Shown here: one piece after another, positions 22,779 to 34,636 of the stretch | Layout: every line of letters starts with the position of its first letter | Position numbering within the stretch: position 1 is the first letter of the stretch | Origin: Ctena decussata | Lineage: Eukaryota > Mollusca > Bivalvia > Lucinida > Lucinidae | Length of the DNA stretch: 64,000 bases | Assembly: GCA_963989385.1 (NCBI GenBank) | Contig: OZ022508.1 | Coordinates: 52,243,087 to 52,307,086 of the forward strand | Direction of reading: 5' to 3' | The notes under the pieces: model-generated | The model's database searches: none | The model's input: the letters and a program-made list of their open reading frames with translations, nothing else | Told to the model about the DNA's origin: nothing | Made by a program: the position numbers and the translations under genes

Positions 22779-23690
22779 CAAAGGACCTGGTATGATAAGG
22801 GCCGTTTTTGGCCCCCATTCAAATTCTCTTAAAAATGCATGGTTTCTATTGCTTATTATTTGGGCGTATGGGAACAAGCAAAAATAATATGTTTCGTGTT
22901 TGTTAATTCTCAGAATAACATGATTTCTGACATGCCTACGTTGTTTCAATAATATGAAGGAAAATTGCGAGAAAATTTGAGTTAAATACATATTCCTTTC
23001 AAGAAATAAGTCATTTACAATAACTTTTGAAAGCTCTTAACAACAGGCTTTTGATGAACTGCTTATATGTAAGATTGCACTGCTAATTACCTATACACTG
23101 CACAAGGCCTCTCCAGGTACCCCACCCACTCAAGTTTGCAAGTCCAGAGACGCTAACCAAAAAATTCCAACAGATCAAAATGAAATTTATACCAGATTAT
23201 TCCTTGTGTTCTAACTAAGAAAATGAATACCCACAACATATGTTTATTTTGTCTATGAGCGGATATATGGGCGTTTTTATGTTGAGAACGCTGGGAAAAT
23301 GCTGCCAAACGCTGCCAGTTTGGTAACAAAAAGTTAAAAATAAACATTCAGCCCGGTCTCCAGCACATTTAATATTTTCATGACATGTAAATATATTAAA
23401 ATTTTATCTGTATACAAAATATTAAATGTGCTGGAGGCCGGGCTCATACATTTTGAAAGCCACAAAGGCTACCAAATTCGTCATTTTCGTCAGAATCCGC
23501 TGGGGGTATGGGTAAGTTCAGTACAAATATCACAAATATTTTGTGCAAGAACGGGTTAATTTTGTGTTTGCTGTTACATTCAAGGTTTGAACTTTCATAT
23601 GAATACATTTTTATTATGGAAATAAGATTTTTGAAAAATGAGTTTTCTGGGGGCCAAATATGGGCCTTATCATACCAGGTCCTTTGGTAG
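22779..23690. mobile_element. Inverted-repeat element with nested hairpin
   Basis: CAAAGGACCTGGTATGATAA at the left (about 22779) and TTATCATACCAGGTCCTTTG at the right (about 23671-23690) are exact mirrors, followed inward by GGGCC and TTGGCCCCCA/TGGGGGCCAA. A second hairpin is nested in the middle (23351-23443). No coding capacity is seen. The flanks show at most a GT repeat, so the boundaries are provisional. Confidence 0.7.
23351..23443. repeat. 93-bp hairpin nested in the 22.8-23.7 kb element
   Basis: GCCCGGTCTCCAGCAC pairs with GTGCTGGAGGCCGGGC with one mismatch, and the stem continues through ATTTAATATTTT / AAAATATTAAAT. Confidence 0.8.
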
Positions 23691-23944
23691 TTATTTCCTA
23701 ATGACATATAAAAGTTATTCTGCAAATTTCAGAAATGCATCTTTTATAGTTAGTTATTTAGTTAAGAATTTACTATATATCTTAATTATTTTCAGTGAGT
23801 TTGTGGGACCCAGTCCCCTAAACAGCTGAATTTGATCTTATCTCTCAAAGCATGCTCAGTCAGTGGCACTTCTGACTGGCCAATGAATGGTAGTTAAGTA
23901 GGTGCTAATTAGCTTTGAATGGCATAACCCTTCTTGTGCGTCCA

Positions 23945-25450
23945 TGTGTGCTTGAATGTGTGTGTGTGCCTTATATTCACCTGTTGTGTTTTGCTCAGTT
24001 TGTAAGTAATCACAAGGGCTAGAGTCTTCAAACTTGCTCCAATGACGCATCTTGCAAACATCTACAGAAAGCAGCAGTGCATAATGGGCCATGACCAACA
24101 TTACGCAATTGATTGAACATAGAAAAAAATATTCATTAGTTGCATTTAGCTCAGTTTCTAAGTAACAAGGGCTAGAGTCTTTAAACTTTCTCCCTAGATA
24201 CATCTGAGGAAGATCTACAAAAAGCAGTGATGCATATAGGGTCATTACCTATATTAATTTTCATGGCTGATGGAACATAGAAAAAAATATTCACCTGTTG
24301 CATAAAGCTCAATTTCTAAGTAACCACAAGGGCTAGTGTCTTCAAACTTGCTCTGCAGATATTTCTTGGAAAGAGGTACCAAATGCAGTAGTGCATATTG
24401 GACCATGACCTGTATTTCACAGCTGATTGAACATAAAATGAAAATATTCACCTGTAGCTTTTAGCTCAGTTTCTAAGTAACCACAAGGGCTAGAGTATTC
24501 AAACTTGCTCCATAGATACCTCTGGGAAAGATCTAAAAGCAGTGATGAATGTTGGGCCAATACCTACCTATGTTTCATATTGAACATAGAAACAAGGGAA
24601 AGCTTTACAAAAAGATAATCGGCGCAGATTAAATGGAAGTGTGTTTTGTAATATGTCTCTTAGTGAAGAGTTGACAATAACTTTCATGAATATGACTCAA
24701 GTGAGCTATGTCGGTAGGCACCTGCAACCGTAATTTTGACACTGGGTAGCTACAATGACCCATATCAAGACTGAGCTGTCCAGTTCGGAATTCCAAAATG
24801 GACCGCAGTCAATCTTGAGATTGACCTGATTCCAAAACAGTTACCAACATGATGCAATGTTTGTTTGTGTGTATTAGACCGAAAGTAGAACTAGAAAGTA
24901 GATCTACACTGAAAAACAGAGAGTTCAAAATATTTGCATCTGCTTTTTGATAAAATTTCCATTGTAAATTTACATTTTGAATTAACATCTGACAGAGTGC
25001 TAGTATTCATGCAGTGCAGTACAACAGGAAAAAAAATGAAGATTAAATATTCATTGACCTTGGAAATTATTGGCTAGATTTTGGCATAAGTGTTATTTGA
25101 CCAATGAGATCTTGTGAAATATGGAACATAAGTGAAATAATACTTGACTGTGCTGAGAAAAAATATGTACCTGTTGCATTTAGCTCCATTTCTTAGAAGA
25201 GTCTTCAAACCTGCTCTGTAGATATGTCTGGAAAAGATCTACTGAAAGCGCTGATGCATATTGGGCCATGACCTACTTTTCACAAGTGATTGAGCATAGA
25301 AAAAATATTCACGTGTTGCAATTAGCTTACTTCCTAAGTAACCACAAGGGAAAGAGTCTTCAAATATGCTCCATAATTACATCAGGGGAAGATCAACTAA
25401 AAGCAGTGGTGCATATTAGGCTTTGACATGTATTTTATGGTCCAGTGATT
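23945..25450 (+). repeat. Dispersed tandem array, about 175-180-bp unit
   Basis: Four units (about 23945-24600) and two more (about 25140-25450) share 'ttcacctgttgcattTAGCTCAgtttctaagtaaccacaagggctagagtcttcaaacttgctc', 'agatctac.aaaagcag' and 'gatgcatattgggccatgacc'. About 530 bp of unrelated DNA separates the blocks. A copy of 'tcagtttctaag' opens most units. Confidence 0.75.
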
Positions 25451-25543
25451 TTGCCTTACATCTTGAAGACTGTTTGATGTACAAACATGATTGCTTGGGA
25501 TAATGACTCAGTATGTCCTGATGTTTGACCTCAAACTAACAGT

Positions 25544-25558
25544 AGGTCACAGTGACCT
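25544..25558. promoter_or_regulatory. Perfect palindromic nuclear-receptor element (AGGTCA-CAG-TGACCT)
   Basis: AGGTCACAGTGACCT is an inverted repeat of AGGTCA with 3-bp spacing, identical to the classical oestrogen response element. It lies in the host-gene intron about 415 bp downstream of exon 5, and is itself inside a wider palindrome (CCTCAAAC...GTTTGAGG). Whether any receptor binds it is unknown, and a transposon hairpin could produce it by chance. Confidence 0.5.
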
Positions 25559-25639
25559 ACTATTTGTTTGAGGCAGACAGCTGGTCATACTGACTTAATA
25601 TCAGGATATTTTAACAGTTAATGTGGGGTTTTAAGTATG

Positions 25640-25800
25640 GGGTTTTGAGGATAGTTCTGAGATAATTTTCTTATTTCTCAATGAAAACATATTTTGTGAT
25701 TCTTTCAGTAGAACCATTTCACTGAGAGGGGTCACAATATAGGGTCACAACAGATTTTTATGGAGACATGTGGAAAGTTATCCCTGGATTATCCCTGTAT
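25640..25800. repeat. Decayed copy of the 17.7-kb hAT-like MITE
   Basis: Shares TTTCTCAATgAAAACATATTTTGTGA, AGTAGAACC.T.TCACTGAGA and GGGTCACAATAT with 17657-17845, and ends near 'cctgtatcaggagcactg', a mutated version of that element's terminus. Confidence 0.65.
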
Positions 25801-25974
25801 CAGGAGCACTGGCAATGCTTATCTGCTCAAGGAATACTGGTATATGTCTCTGCTTCAGGATTTGACAATGCAGTGTATTGGCATGTTTATCTGATTTAGG
25901 ATTTGATAATTCAGTCTGCTTTAGGATTGACAATATCCCAGCTGAAAGCAACATAAGTTTTTGCACAAACAAAC

Positions 25975-27623
25975 CTGTGCATGTGATATATTCCATGGCT
26001 TTGTCCCAGGTCTCTAAGCTTGGCTGGATCCACATCAGCAACCCCAGAAGATAACTCATCATAAACAGGTTCCTCTGTCTTGTTCTGGGAACTACTACCA
26101 CTCCCAACTTGTTTGTAGCTATGAGTTCCCATTTCTGGGTTTGGGGCAATTTGCCTTTCTTCCACAACTGGACCTGATCTTGGAAAATGGGAATGTTCTG
26201 TTGAATGTAAAGGTATTGCTACGCCAAAGCTGCTACAATTACTGACTTGAAGAGATGTTGTAAGGTGGTTTGGAGGATCTGTGGAATGTATTTGGTCTCT
26301 GATGTTGTCATTACCAGATGTCACATTGTTTAGGTTGCCATGATATTTATACAGTTCATTGTTAAAAGATCCATAAGGTAATTCCGTGGGAGATCCATAC
26401 TGACAAATTCTAGATGCAGGTTGTAGATTATCTTGGTTGTTTTCTCTGTCTATCACTATGCCATATTCAGGTAAATTAATATGCCTGGTTTTATGTTTAC
26501 TTTGTCTTTGTTGGTAATCCATGATAGGTTTGTGTATGTTGCTATCATCTTGAATTGTCTGACCTAACATGTATGAATAATTTCTTGGAGATATACATGG
26601 AGTACTGTCTGTTGATGATTTTGTCAGTAGTTCACCACCAGCAGCGAGAGTCATGGTGGTTTCATCATTTTCATAGTCAGTAAAGCTGACTGTGTCAGTT
26701 GCACTGTCTACTGACAGACTTATTTCATCAGAATTGGTAAAGTAGTCACCTAATGACATTGTTGCTCCAGTAATACTGTTATATGTGCCAGGTTTACTTA
26801 TTGTGTTGCTTTCAAAGCACTGATTCTGTGTCATTAATAACTTGGATCTGCTTTTATGCATGGCAGAATTAATATTCCCATAGCTAACTTTTTCATTTGG
26901 CTTTCCAATCTTGTTCTTTCCATCACCAGGCAACCTTTCTTTGCGCTGGATTAACTTTGAATTTGTTTCAACAATTTGTGGAGGATTGGTGAAATACATT
27001 TTTATTTCTGATGGCTTTATGATAGTCTGACTTGTAAGGGGTTCTGTTCTTAAATTGTTAAATGATTTATTTGTGCCAGACTCTTTGAAAATTTGATCAA
27101 CCCTTGATGTTACAGTATTCCTATCAGGTTTAGAATCTTGATGTGTATTGTTGAGAGTTTCATATATTCTCTCATCTTCAAGTTCAGCTGTCACACTTTT
27201 ACTACGGTTATTATACTCTGTTTGAGTCATAAGTTGTATATCTGCTGTATCAGTCTTTAGATAGTTTTCTTTAGCATTGAGAACTTGAAATTCTGGAGGT
27301 GATTTTAAAGTGTTTGGTTGTAACTGTTTTGTACACACATTCCTGGTTTTATCAAGGAAGTGAAAGCCAAGTTTCTTGAGTCTTTCTGGTCTCATTCCAA
27401 AGTTGTGATCAGAGTAAGCTCTCCTAAAACTGGGTTGAATACTGTCCTCTAAAAGATGACAAGTTCCTATTGGCTTCATAACTTTTTCTTGTTTTTTGTT
27501 GTCATTCTGTTTTGGTTGCTGTGGTTTCAGCACAGGGGTGGCATTGCAACTGGATGCCCTGCTGACTATCTGTCCTTTTTCTACATCTATGATGAGATCA
27601 AGCTCTTCTAATGTGGGCTTCTT
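25975..27623 (-). CDS. Exon 5 of the mucin-like membrane protein gene (main cytoplasmic tail)
   Basis: The minus strand shows TTAACAG before the exon and CACAG|gtttgt after it. 1,649 nt encode 549 codons plus two bases, which exon 6 completes. The peptide opens KKPTLEELDLIIDVEKGQ. It is hydrophilic, rich in S, T, N, Q and K, and apparently disordered. It includes RRAYSDHNFG and, near the end, EEPVYDELSSGVADVDPAKL. The YDEL tyrosine and several S/T-P sites are plausible signalling positions (inference). It follows the transmembrane exon in phase 0, so it should be intracellular. No known domain is recognised. The donor GTTTGT is weaker than consensus; without it the frame runs on 21 codons to a stop at 25911. 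Confidence 0.8.
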
Positions 27624-29202
27624 CTGTTAAATACAGCAAGAGTATTAAAATCATGTTAGATATCCACTTTAGTGCAATTTTATGGTAGTTATAATAAATT
27701 AAAATCAAAAGAGTTCATTTAATGGTTGTTACACTGTAAGAACAAAACTTATCTGGGACCCATGCTTTCGTCAAATATTTATAAATGCAAAAAATACAAC
27801 ATGGAATAATATTGGTGAACGAAACTGAAGGTTTTAAATTATGGCTTAAAGTCTCATAAAAAATCATATACATGTAAACCTTCATAGTCTCATCAAAACA
27901 AATCATATACATGTAAACCATCATAATCTCATAAAAAATATCATATATAAAATTACAATCTTAAAGAGTTCCTTCAAGAGCAGCGAATACATTCGAACAA
28001 TTGGGCCAGGCTACGTAGTTTTGGCTAATGAAGCCTCATCAGTGACCCTGACAATATCTTACAAACCTTCATGCAGACCAAACAGCGAACTAAATGTTTC
28101 GAACCATGGGAGAAGCAGAGGGCAAGGTTTGGATCCAGTAAAACATGTTTAAGCCCTCCAGTATTCTTTTGCTGACTGTTTCAAGGCAGTACTTCTGTTG
28201 TGGGTCCTCCATGTTACATGTTATTATGTCCGCTTGTCTATGGTCTCTAGCAGTCTGGTCACCTAAATAGCTGCCCATTTTGCTTTCTGTTTTGTTTTGT
28301 CTTGTAATTTAAAATATGAAATAGGTAAAAATAGATGTTGCTGCTGTTTTTAATTGGGGTAGCTGAATGATCACCTGCTTGGGAAAGAGCTGCTCATTTG
28401 GTTTACCTTGCATGTCTTTTGTGAACTTTTGTCAATTTTTGTGTGTGTGCTTCTTTCCCCTTTGGTTTTAAAGACAGGACTTCTCTGCAGGGGGGGGGGG
28501 GGTCTGGTTCCCAGCAATAGCATAAGTTAATTTATTCAACCAATCAGTGGACCAGAATTACCAGTTATAATAATTTCATTGGCTGACAGGAGGTGTTGAC
28601 ACTTTGTAATCATGAGACAGAATGACACTGTGGAAGTAAATCCTCCTTATATAGTACCACTCCTGTGGGATTTGATTGTGCCTATCTTTTGACTTTGAGA
28701 CGATATAAACTTTGATAGAGAGATTAGACATCTAAAACTATTTGTTCATTTGGTAACAAGAGCTCTGTTTTATGACTTGTTAAGAGCTGCTGTACTCTGA
28801 TATTATTTTCTGTACTGCCAATTCAGGGCTTTTGGATTCAAGCTCCACCAGTCTTTTGGGTGATACATGGACTTTAAACCACAAGATGGCATATAGTGCT
28901 TAACACATAGAATATGGTTATTTTGTAATCTCTCAGGAGACCAATTTCTACATATCCCAAAATCTTGTAGTTCAAAATATAGTGCATACTAATATGTTGC
29001 AAGTGTTGTTTTTGGAGTCACGAAGAAGAAGAAATGAATGATTTTGAATGAAAGCAGATAAAATGTTAATTGATATAGTTTGTTCAAATTAAAAATCACT
29101 TTGAAACAGATGAAAAAAAAAAAGTTTCTTTGAACAGAAGCTGAGAGTTTGATGACATCAGAAGGTTAGTGATTTTCCGTGCATGATATACATTGTACTT
29201 AC
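27624..29202. other. Intron between exons 4 and 5
   Basis: No exon is needed here because exons 4 and 5 join in phase 0. A 13-base G run lies at about 28490-28502. A short near-duplicate, 'aatcatatacatgtaaacc.tcata', occurs at about 27864 and 27901. Confidence 0.55.
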
Positions 29203-29418
29203 TAAACTTAATGATTTATATTTCTTCCAAAACTGTGTGGCTTTATCAGTATTTCTCTTTCTATAAATACAGCATATTACAATGACTGCTACTGTTGTTA
29301 TGGAAACCACTGCTATGGGAACAACAATGAGGGCCAAGGTTAATGGTGTGAAGACCTGCTCTGCTGATGAAGGCTTAGCTGCTTGAGGTGGTGCCAAAAT
29401 GTAGAATGGTCTGTAAAC
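29203..29418 (-). CDS. Exon 4: transmembrane segment of the mucin-like protein
   Basis: 216 nt (72 codons, phase 0 on both sides), with acceptor CCTATTGCAG and a strong donor gtaagtac on the minus strand. Residues 1-28 are the extracellular stalk, starting VYRPFYILAPPQAAKPSSAE. About residues 29-51 form one hydrophobic helix (LALIVVPIAVVSITTVAVIV followed by ICCIY). Then RKRN, a classic stop-transfer cluster, and a basic FWKKYK begin the cytoplasmic side. Orientation is therefore type I. Joining to exon 3 gives ..SALLRYP-VYRPFYIL.., a smooth continuation. This exon fixes the topology of the whole protein. Confidence 0.88.
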
Positions 29419-29589
29419 CTGCAATAGGAAGCAAAAAGAGTTGTCTGGTTTTACAACAGGATTTTAAGGTATTAGACTTTGGAAAATATTTGTGAATTGA
29501 CAGATACAGGCCATAATGGTCAAGCATTGTTTTCTGCTGTTGCCAGTTCCGGGTTATTACAGACAAAACAGCAACATACCATATCAATC

Positions 29590-29990
29590 CTATTCAACAA
29601 CCCGGGGCATTGCATTTTACAAAAGGGAGGGCATTATTTAGAGCATAAAGTCTAATAAATTAGCCACTGCCAAACCTCAAATAAAGAGTATCAAGGCAAT
29701 TGTGTACACTTGCACAGGAAGCAACTCTACTATTTTTGCCTCCCTTCTTAGTAGGGGTCAACTCTTAAAGGAAAGAATTTGCTCCTCTAAGAGCAAATTT
29801 TTTCCTTTAAGAGTAGATTTCATTTCAAAGAGCTACCTCATTCAGAGAAGTAAACAGGAATGCGGGCAAGTAAATATAACATTATTTTCGGAAAAGAGGT
29901 TGGGGGCATATATTAAAGCAGGGGCATTTATTAGGATTAATACGGTACATTGCATTTTGCTTATACCAGCTTCATTTAACACTGGAAGGT
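29590..29990. repeat. Dispersed repeat copy ('aactcttaaagg' family)
   Basis: Carries 'gccTCCCTTCTTAGTAGGGGTCAACTCTTAA', 'cagagaagtaaacaggaa' and 'attaatacggtac'. A diverged copy lies at about 54150-54330 ('gggggtcaactcttaa', 'cagagaagcaaacaggaa', 'ttaataaactgtggtac'), and a fragment lies near 59020-59100. The ends are not sharply defined. Confidence 0.55.
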
Positions 29991-30284
29991 TGGTTTGAAA
30001 TAAAGATGGCAATAGCAGTATATGATGTTTGTTGATGACCCATGATGTTTTCTGATTTGCATTTTGCCATCAATTGTGCAAAACAGTAATGTTAATAAAA
30101 CTGTATCCATTATCAGCATCACACTATACCTACATTATATGACAACAAATGTAACTGCTAAATGGAAAAGTGTTAAAAAAGCTACAATGGCAGTCTAAAA
30201 GGAACATGTATTTTCTTCATTTTATCCTGTGGAAACAATTTATTATACATGTATTGAAAGAACCAGATACTAACTTTGGTCAGA

Positions 30285-31160
30285 AATATTGTCCACTCGA
30301 GATAATTTATTGAGACCTCAGGATAATGTACTATTCCCTCATTGCATTAATTTAGACCTCAAGATAATTTATTGTTTCCTCAGGATATTGAATTGTTCCC
30401 TCAAGATAAATATATTGTTTCCTAAAGTTAATTCATTGTTCCCTAAATATAATACACATACCTTCAAGATAAATATATTGTTTCCTGAAGATAATATATT
30501 GTTCCCTCTGGATAATGTGTTATTCCCACAAGATGATTTTATTGTTTTCTTAAGAAAAGATATTTTCCCTCAAGACAAAAATAATTTTTACAAAAGATGG
30601 TTTATTCTTTCCTCCGGATAAACATACTGTTTCCTGAAGATAATATATTGCTCTCTCATGGTCAATATAATGTTTCTTAAGGTCAATATAATGTTTTTTA
30701 AAGATAATTGTTTCCGAAAGATAATATATTGTTATCTTAAGATTAATATTTTGTTTCCTAAAGTTAAATTCTTGTTCTCTCAAGAGATAATCCCTCAGCA
30801 TAAGTATATTGTTTTCTAAAGATCATATATTTTCCCTCAAGATAACTATAGTGTTCCCTTTTATAATTTTTTGTTTCCTAAAGAAATATATTGTTCCCTC
30901 AGGATAGTATATTTAGACCTTAAGATAAGAAATACATGACTCTTGTGGCCACAATATATTTTTCCTGAGGTAACAATGGATTATCTTTAGAGAACAAGAT
31001 GTATCGTCTTTAGGTCACATAATAATATACATGTATTGTTCTTTCAAGATAATATTTTGAGATTGCATTATATTATCTTGAAAGAAATATATCTCATTTT
31101 GTTCTCTTAAGATAGTATCTTGAGGCTTTAAGATGTAATCAAAGTCACTCAAGATAAACT
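30285..31160. repeat. Minisatellite, about 21-22-bp unit, reversing orientation
   Basis: Imperfect units of the form GATAATATATTGTTTCCTCAA run from about 30290 to 30920. From about 30950 to 31130 the same motif appears reverse-complemented (TTGAGGGAACAATATATTATC-like). The plus-strand frame of 110 codons over it is a by-product of the repeat. Confidence 0.75.
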
Positions 31161-31310
31161 GCTGATAAAAGCATAATAATTAGATTTCTGACAATGGAAA
31201 GCTTTCATACATAGAGGATCATATATATGAGTGGACATTTCATATGAAATTATGAAATGAACGAAATTCATAAATATCATAGGACATAACTGTGAGTGTA
31301 AGATTCTGTT

Positions 31311-31619
31311 TATCATATGACTGTTGGGATTTCACTGCCTTAAAAAATTGACATTCTTTCTGTTGGTAACTTAACATTGTAACAGACAGCGTCGTGATGT
31401 AATGCTCCAGTAGCCAAGTGTTACTAAACTTCTAGTCATACATTTTTTATGACATGACATTTTATCATATGACTGTTTTGATGGGATTTCATTGCCTAAA
31501 AATATTGACATTCTTTCTGTTGGTAACTTAACATTGTAACAGACAGCGTCATGATGTAATGCTCCAGTAGCCAAGTGTTACTAAACTTCTAGTCATACAT
31601 TTTTTATGACATGACATTA
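31311..31619 (+). repeat. Two-copy tandem duplication, 157-bp period
   Basis: 'gacattctttctgttggtaacttaacattgtaacagacagcgtc.tgatgtaatgctccagtagcc' starts at 31350 and again at 31507, with almost no differences. The duplication is therefore recent. Confidence 0.85.
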
Positions 31620-32399
31620 GGCACTGAATAACAGACATGTCATGCAAAAATAGAGAAACATCATTAGTCATATCATAAAAAATGTTAAACAGCAAATACT
31701 CATTTCAACCTTATATCCTGCCATCTTGGAATCTCATTAGTTGATGAAGACATATTTTATACAAAAATACTGCTTTTTTTGCCGAAAAATGAGAGATTTT
31801 GTAATGCAAAAGCTTCTCATATCTATTCAGCAAAATATATTAGTACACTTGATTTAATTTGTATAAACAGCTTGACAATGGTTTGAATAATGACTTCTTA
31901 AGCTAACGATGCTTCAAACAGCTGGGTCCTTAGACACATATCCATGTGTGGATGTGCAGATTGATCTCAATCCCCAGTCCCTGACCACTTGTAGTGTGAG
32001 GTCATGGAATTTTAAGCTCCTGTAAAATCAGCTATTTTTGTGGTTTATTTCAGAGATAATGTGATAAAAATTATATGATCATGGAGATCTTGTTCCACAG
32101 TTTTTGGATATATATTTTCAATGGAATAATATTGTGAATAAGTGAGAAATAACTTAAAAATGAAATAATATATATTTCTGCATAATTTCAAAGGCTCTTG
32201 TTCAACAAAGGCCACCATTGTCTATTGTGGATCCCTAAATTCTGCTTCAAAGAAGACATTTGGAGCTCATAGAACAGTACCATAACATTTAAATTATCTG
32301 GATAGTTGTATTCCTTTGATAAGTTGGACAGTTGAGTAGTGTTGCATAGGAGTGGAAGTCCATTAATCAAATTCTTAATGAAGCAGATCTAATATGTTT
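31620..32399. other. Intron DNA upstream of the LINE
   Basis: No gene or defined repeat is seen. The 5' end of the LINE may lie within this stretch, but no flanking duplication marks it. Confidence 0.4.
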
Positions 32400-32461
32400 C
32401 CTGCAGCAAAAGAGCTGCCCTGTATTATGGATTTATTGCCCAGCTATTAGGAGAGAAGTCT

Positions 32462-34561
32462 ATGAAATGTGACTTAACAAATATACCTGCTTGTATATTG
32501 ACCAAAAAGAAAATGGCTGCTGAAGAAATGGGCAACTCTGTCTCCTCTGTAAATAATGTGACAGAACATAAAACTAGTGACAATTTAAGTGATGTAACAA
32601 TACCAAGTTGCCTTTGGTTACCTCAGGGGCCTGTACTTAATCAAGGGCCTATCATAAAAAGCCCCTTTATACATCAACAGGATAACCATGTAACACCTAG
32701 CAAAAGGCAAACAAACACATCTGAACAAAGTGAAGTACTTAGTGATAAAGCCTTCTCTGAGGACCAATTTTCAAATTGCAACACAACAGAATTAACTGGG
32801 TTTTCAGATTTTGTTTCAAATGGAGAAGCTATTGAAAGAGAAAGCCATGTTAATGACAAATTTAATGGGATATTGTATCATGTGATACCAACATTCAACC
32901 AGATCAGTATTCTCTTTTCCACTAAGGCCCTTTACAATCAGTTTATAGGTGCTTTAGAGAAAGAACTTCACTCTAGATCATCAAACAAGGATGATCCTAT
33001 CTATCAGACCCATATGCAAGGAAAGAAATGTGTAATAACATGCAACAAATCAGACAGTGTAGTAGTATTAACAGGACCAGCAATGTGCATCTGGAGGGAA
33101 ACTACATTTTTACGGCTATCTTTTGGACTATTTAAAACTTTTGCAGCTGAAAATGAAGAAAAACAGTCATTTCAGTGTCAGAATTCAACTCCTGCAGAGC
33201 CAAGACATGTGTCTCATAGAACATTACCATGGTCACCAATAGAATTTGCCAAATCTCTGTCTGACTTTGAACAAGTCTCAAACTGTCAACCATCAATGAT
33301 GGATATTAACAGGCGGATTAATGTTCTGTGGGATATCACAAAAACACTACAAACCCAGATAACGGTAAATAAAGTCATGAGCCAACTTGTTGAGAAAGGC
33401 AAAAATGTGCAGCTAATAGAAAGCCATAAAAACATCATTGAGGACAATCAGCCAGAAATAGTAACAGTTAATAGTACCAATGATGCAGTAAAGGTTTCAC
33501 CAGGGACACAAACATATCGTGACATTCTCAGTGCAAATGAACCTGTGCAACAGACACAATCAGAAAATGTCAATGTGCCCAATAGTAGAGAGACAAACCC
33601 AACAAATTCAAAATCAAGAAAGTCCAAATCAGGGAAAAAAAATCAAAGTGATAAAGAAAATAGACCAGGGACCAGCCAGCATCAATCACCATCACAGACT
33701 TTGATTATTGGTGACTCAGTTCTTGCAGGAATAAATCCTAAAGGCTTAAAAAACAACGCTACTTGTCAGTCTTATTCTGGAGCTACCATCAGTACCCTTA
33801 CCAAAAAAGTGCAAATCTATGACCTCAAACATTTCAAGGATATTATAGTCTATGTAGCAGGGAATGATGTTTCTCAGGGTCATCGAGCACAAGCCATGTT
33901 GGGAGAAAATGTTGAAACTGAATACATTGAGGAGATGTATGATAAACTCATCTTATTAATCAAAGAGAAAAACCCTACCATTAACATTTACTTATGTAGT
34001 ATCTGCCCACGTGGTGATGTGCCAGAAGTTGACAATATCAATGATGTCATTAAACAGTTATGTGAAATACATAACTGTGTGTTTGTGGACATAAACAAAA
34101 CTTTCTACAACAATCACAGTCAACTGAAATCACATTTCTACAAACAAAGAGACAATATCCATCTGTCACCATCAGGTACAAGAGGCCTGCTTGGATGTAT
34201 AAACCAACATATTGACATAGTGGAGAGCTTCAAACAATGTGCTTACTCTAAACCATTAACTCAGCCACTGGGGCCGCAGATTCCACGGGGGCCACAGATG
34301 CTTCGGGGGCCACAGATGCCACGGGGGCCACAGATACCACTGTCGCAGAGACGGGATGAAGAACGTCCAAGAGGGAGAGATAATGCTTTCCCATTCAGGG
34401 ACAGACAACAAGAAGACAATACAAACCATAATAATGCTGAGAGGTGCTTTAAATGTGGCTTGAGCAACCATAAAACATATGAATGCCATCATAAGAAACA
34501 ATTACAGTGTTACATTTGCAAGTTCTATGGCCACAAAGATTCTGTTTGTTGGAACTATTAG
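32462..34561 (+). CDS. LINE ORF1: SGNH-esterase-like protein with zinc knuckles
   Basis: 699 codons starting at ATG. The N-terminal 400 residues are hydrophilic and Ser/Asn-rich. About 410-575 form an SGNH-hydrolase-like domain: block I LIIGDSVLAG (Gly-Asp-Ser nucleophile), VYVAGNDVSQG (Gly-x-Asn-Asp block), and DNIHLSPSG (Asp..His). Around 600-626 is a short PRGPQ repeat. The end has two CCHC-type knuckles: CFKCGLSNHKTYEC and CYICKFYGHKDSVC. ORF1 proteins with an esterase domain are known in CR1/L2-related LINEs, where they bind RNA and perhaps membranes. All three catalytic blocks look intact. ORF2 follows about 75 nt downstream. Confidence 0.9.
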   Translation: MKCDLTNIPACILTKKKMAAEEMGNSVSSVNNVTEHKTSDNLSDVTIPSCLWLPQGPVLNQGPIIKSPFIHQQDNHVTPSKRQTNTSEQSEVLSDKAFSEDQFSNCNTTELTGFSDFVSNGEAIERESHVNDKFNGILYHVIPTFNQISILFSTKALYNQFIGALEKELHSRSSNKDDPIYQTHMQGKKCVITCNKSDSVVVLTGPAMCIWRETTFLRLSFGLFKTFAAENEEKQSFQCQNSTPAEPRHVSHRTLPWSPIEFAKSLSDFEQVSNCQPSMMDINRRINVLWDITKTLQTQITVNKVMSQLVEKGKNVQLIESHKNIIEDNQPEIVTVNSTNDAVKVSPGTQTYRDILSANEPVQQTQSENVNVPNSRETNPTNSKSRKSKSGKKNQSDKENRPGTSQHQSPSQTLIIGDSVLAGINPKGLKNNATCQSYSGATISTLTKKVQIYDLKHFKDIIVYVAGNDVSQGHRAQAMLGENVETEYIEEMYDKLILLIKEKNPTINIYLCSICPRGDVPEVDNINDVIKQLCEIHNCVFVDINKTFYNNHSQLKSHFYKQRDNIHLSPSGTRGLLGCINQHIDIVESFKQCAYSKPLTQPLGPQIPRGPQMLRGPQMPRGPQIPLSQRRDEERPRGRDNAFPFRDRQQEDNTNHNNAERCFKCGLSNHKTYECHHKKQLQCYICKFYGHKDSVCWNY

Positions 34562-34636
34562 GAAGTTGGCCAATATGCCTTAAGTATTCAAAATTCTAAG
34601 TCTAGGTCAATCCTCTCAGTAAACAAATACAACCTA

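Noticed and set aside
28090..28278. Minus-strand frame between exons 4 and 5
   Set aside because: No acceptor or donor fits, and exons 4 and 5 already join in phase 0.
30289..30621. Plus-strand 110-codon frame
   Set aside because: It is a by-product of the 21-22-bp minisatellite.
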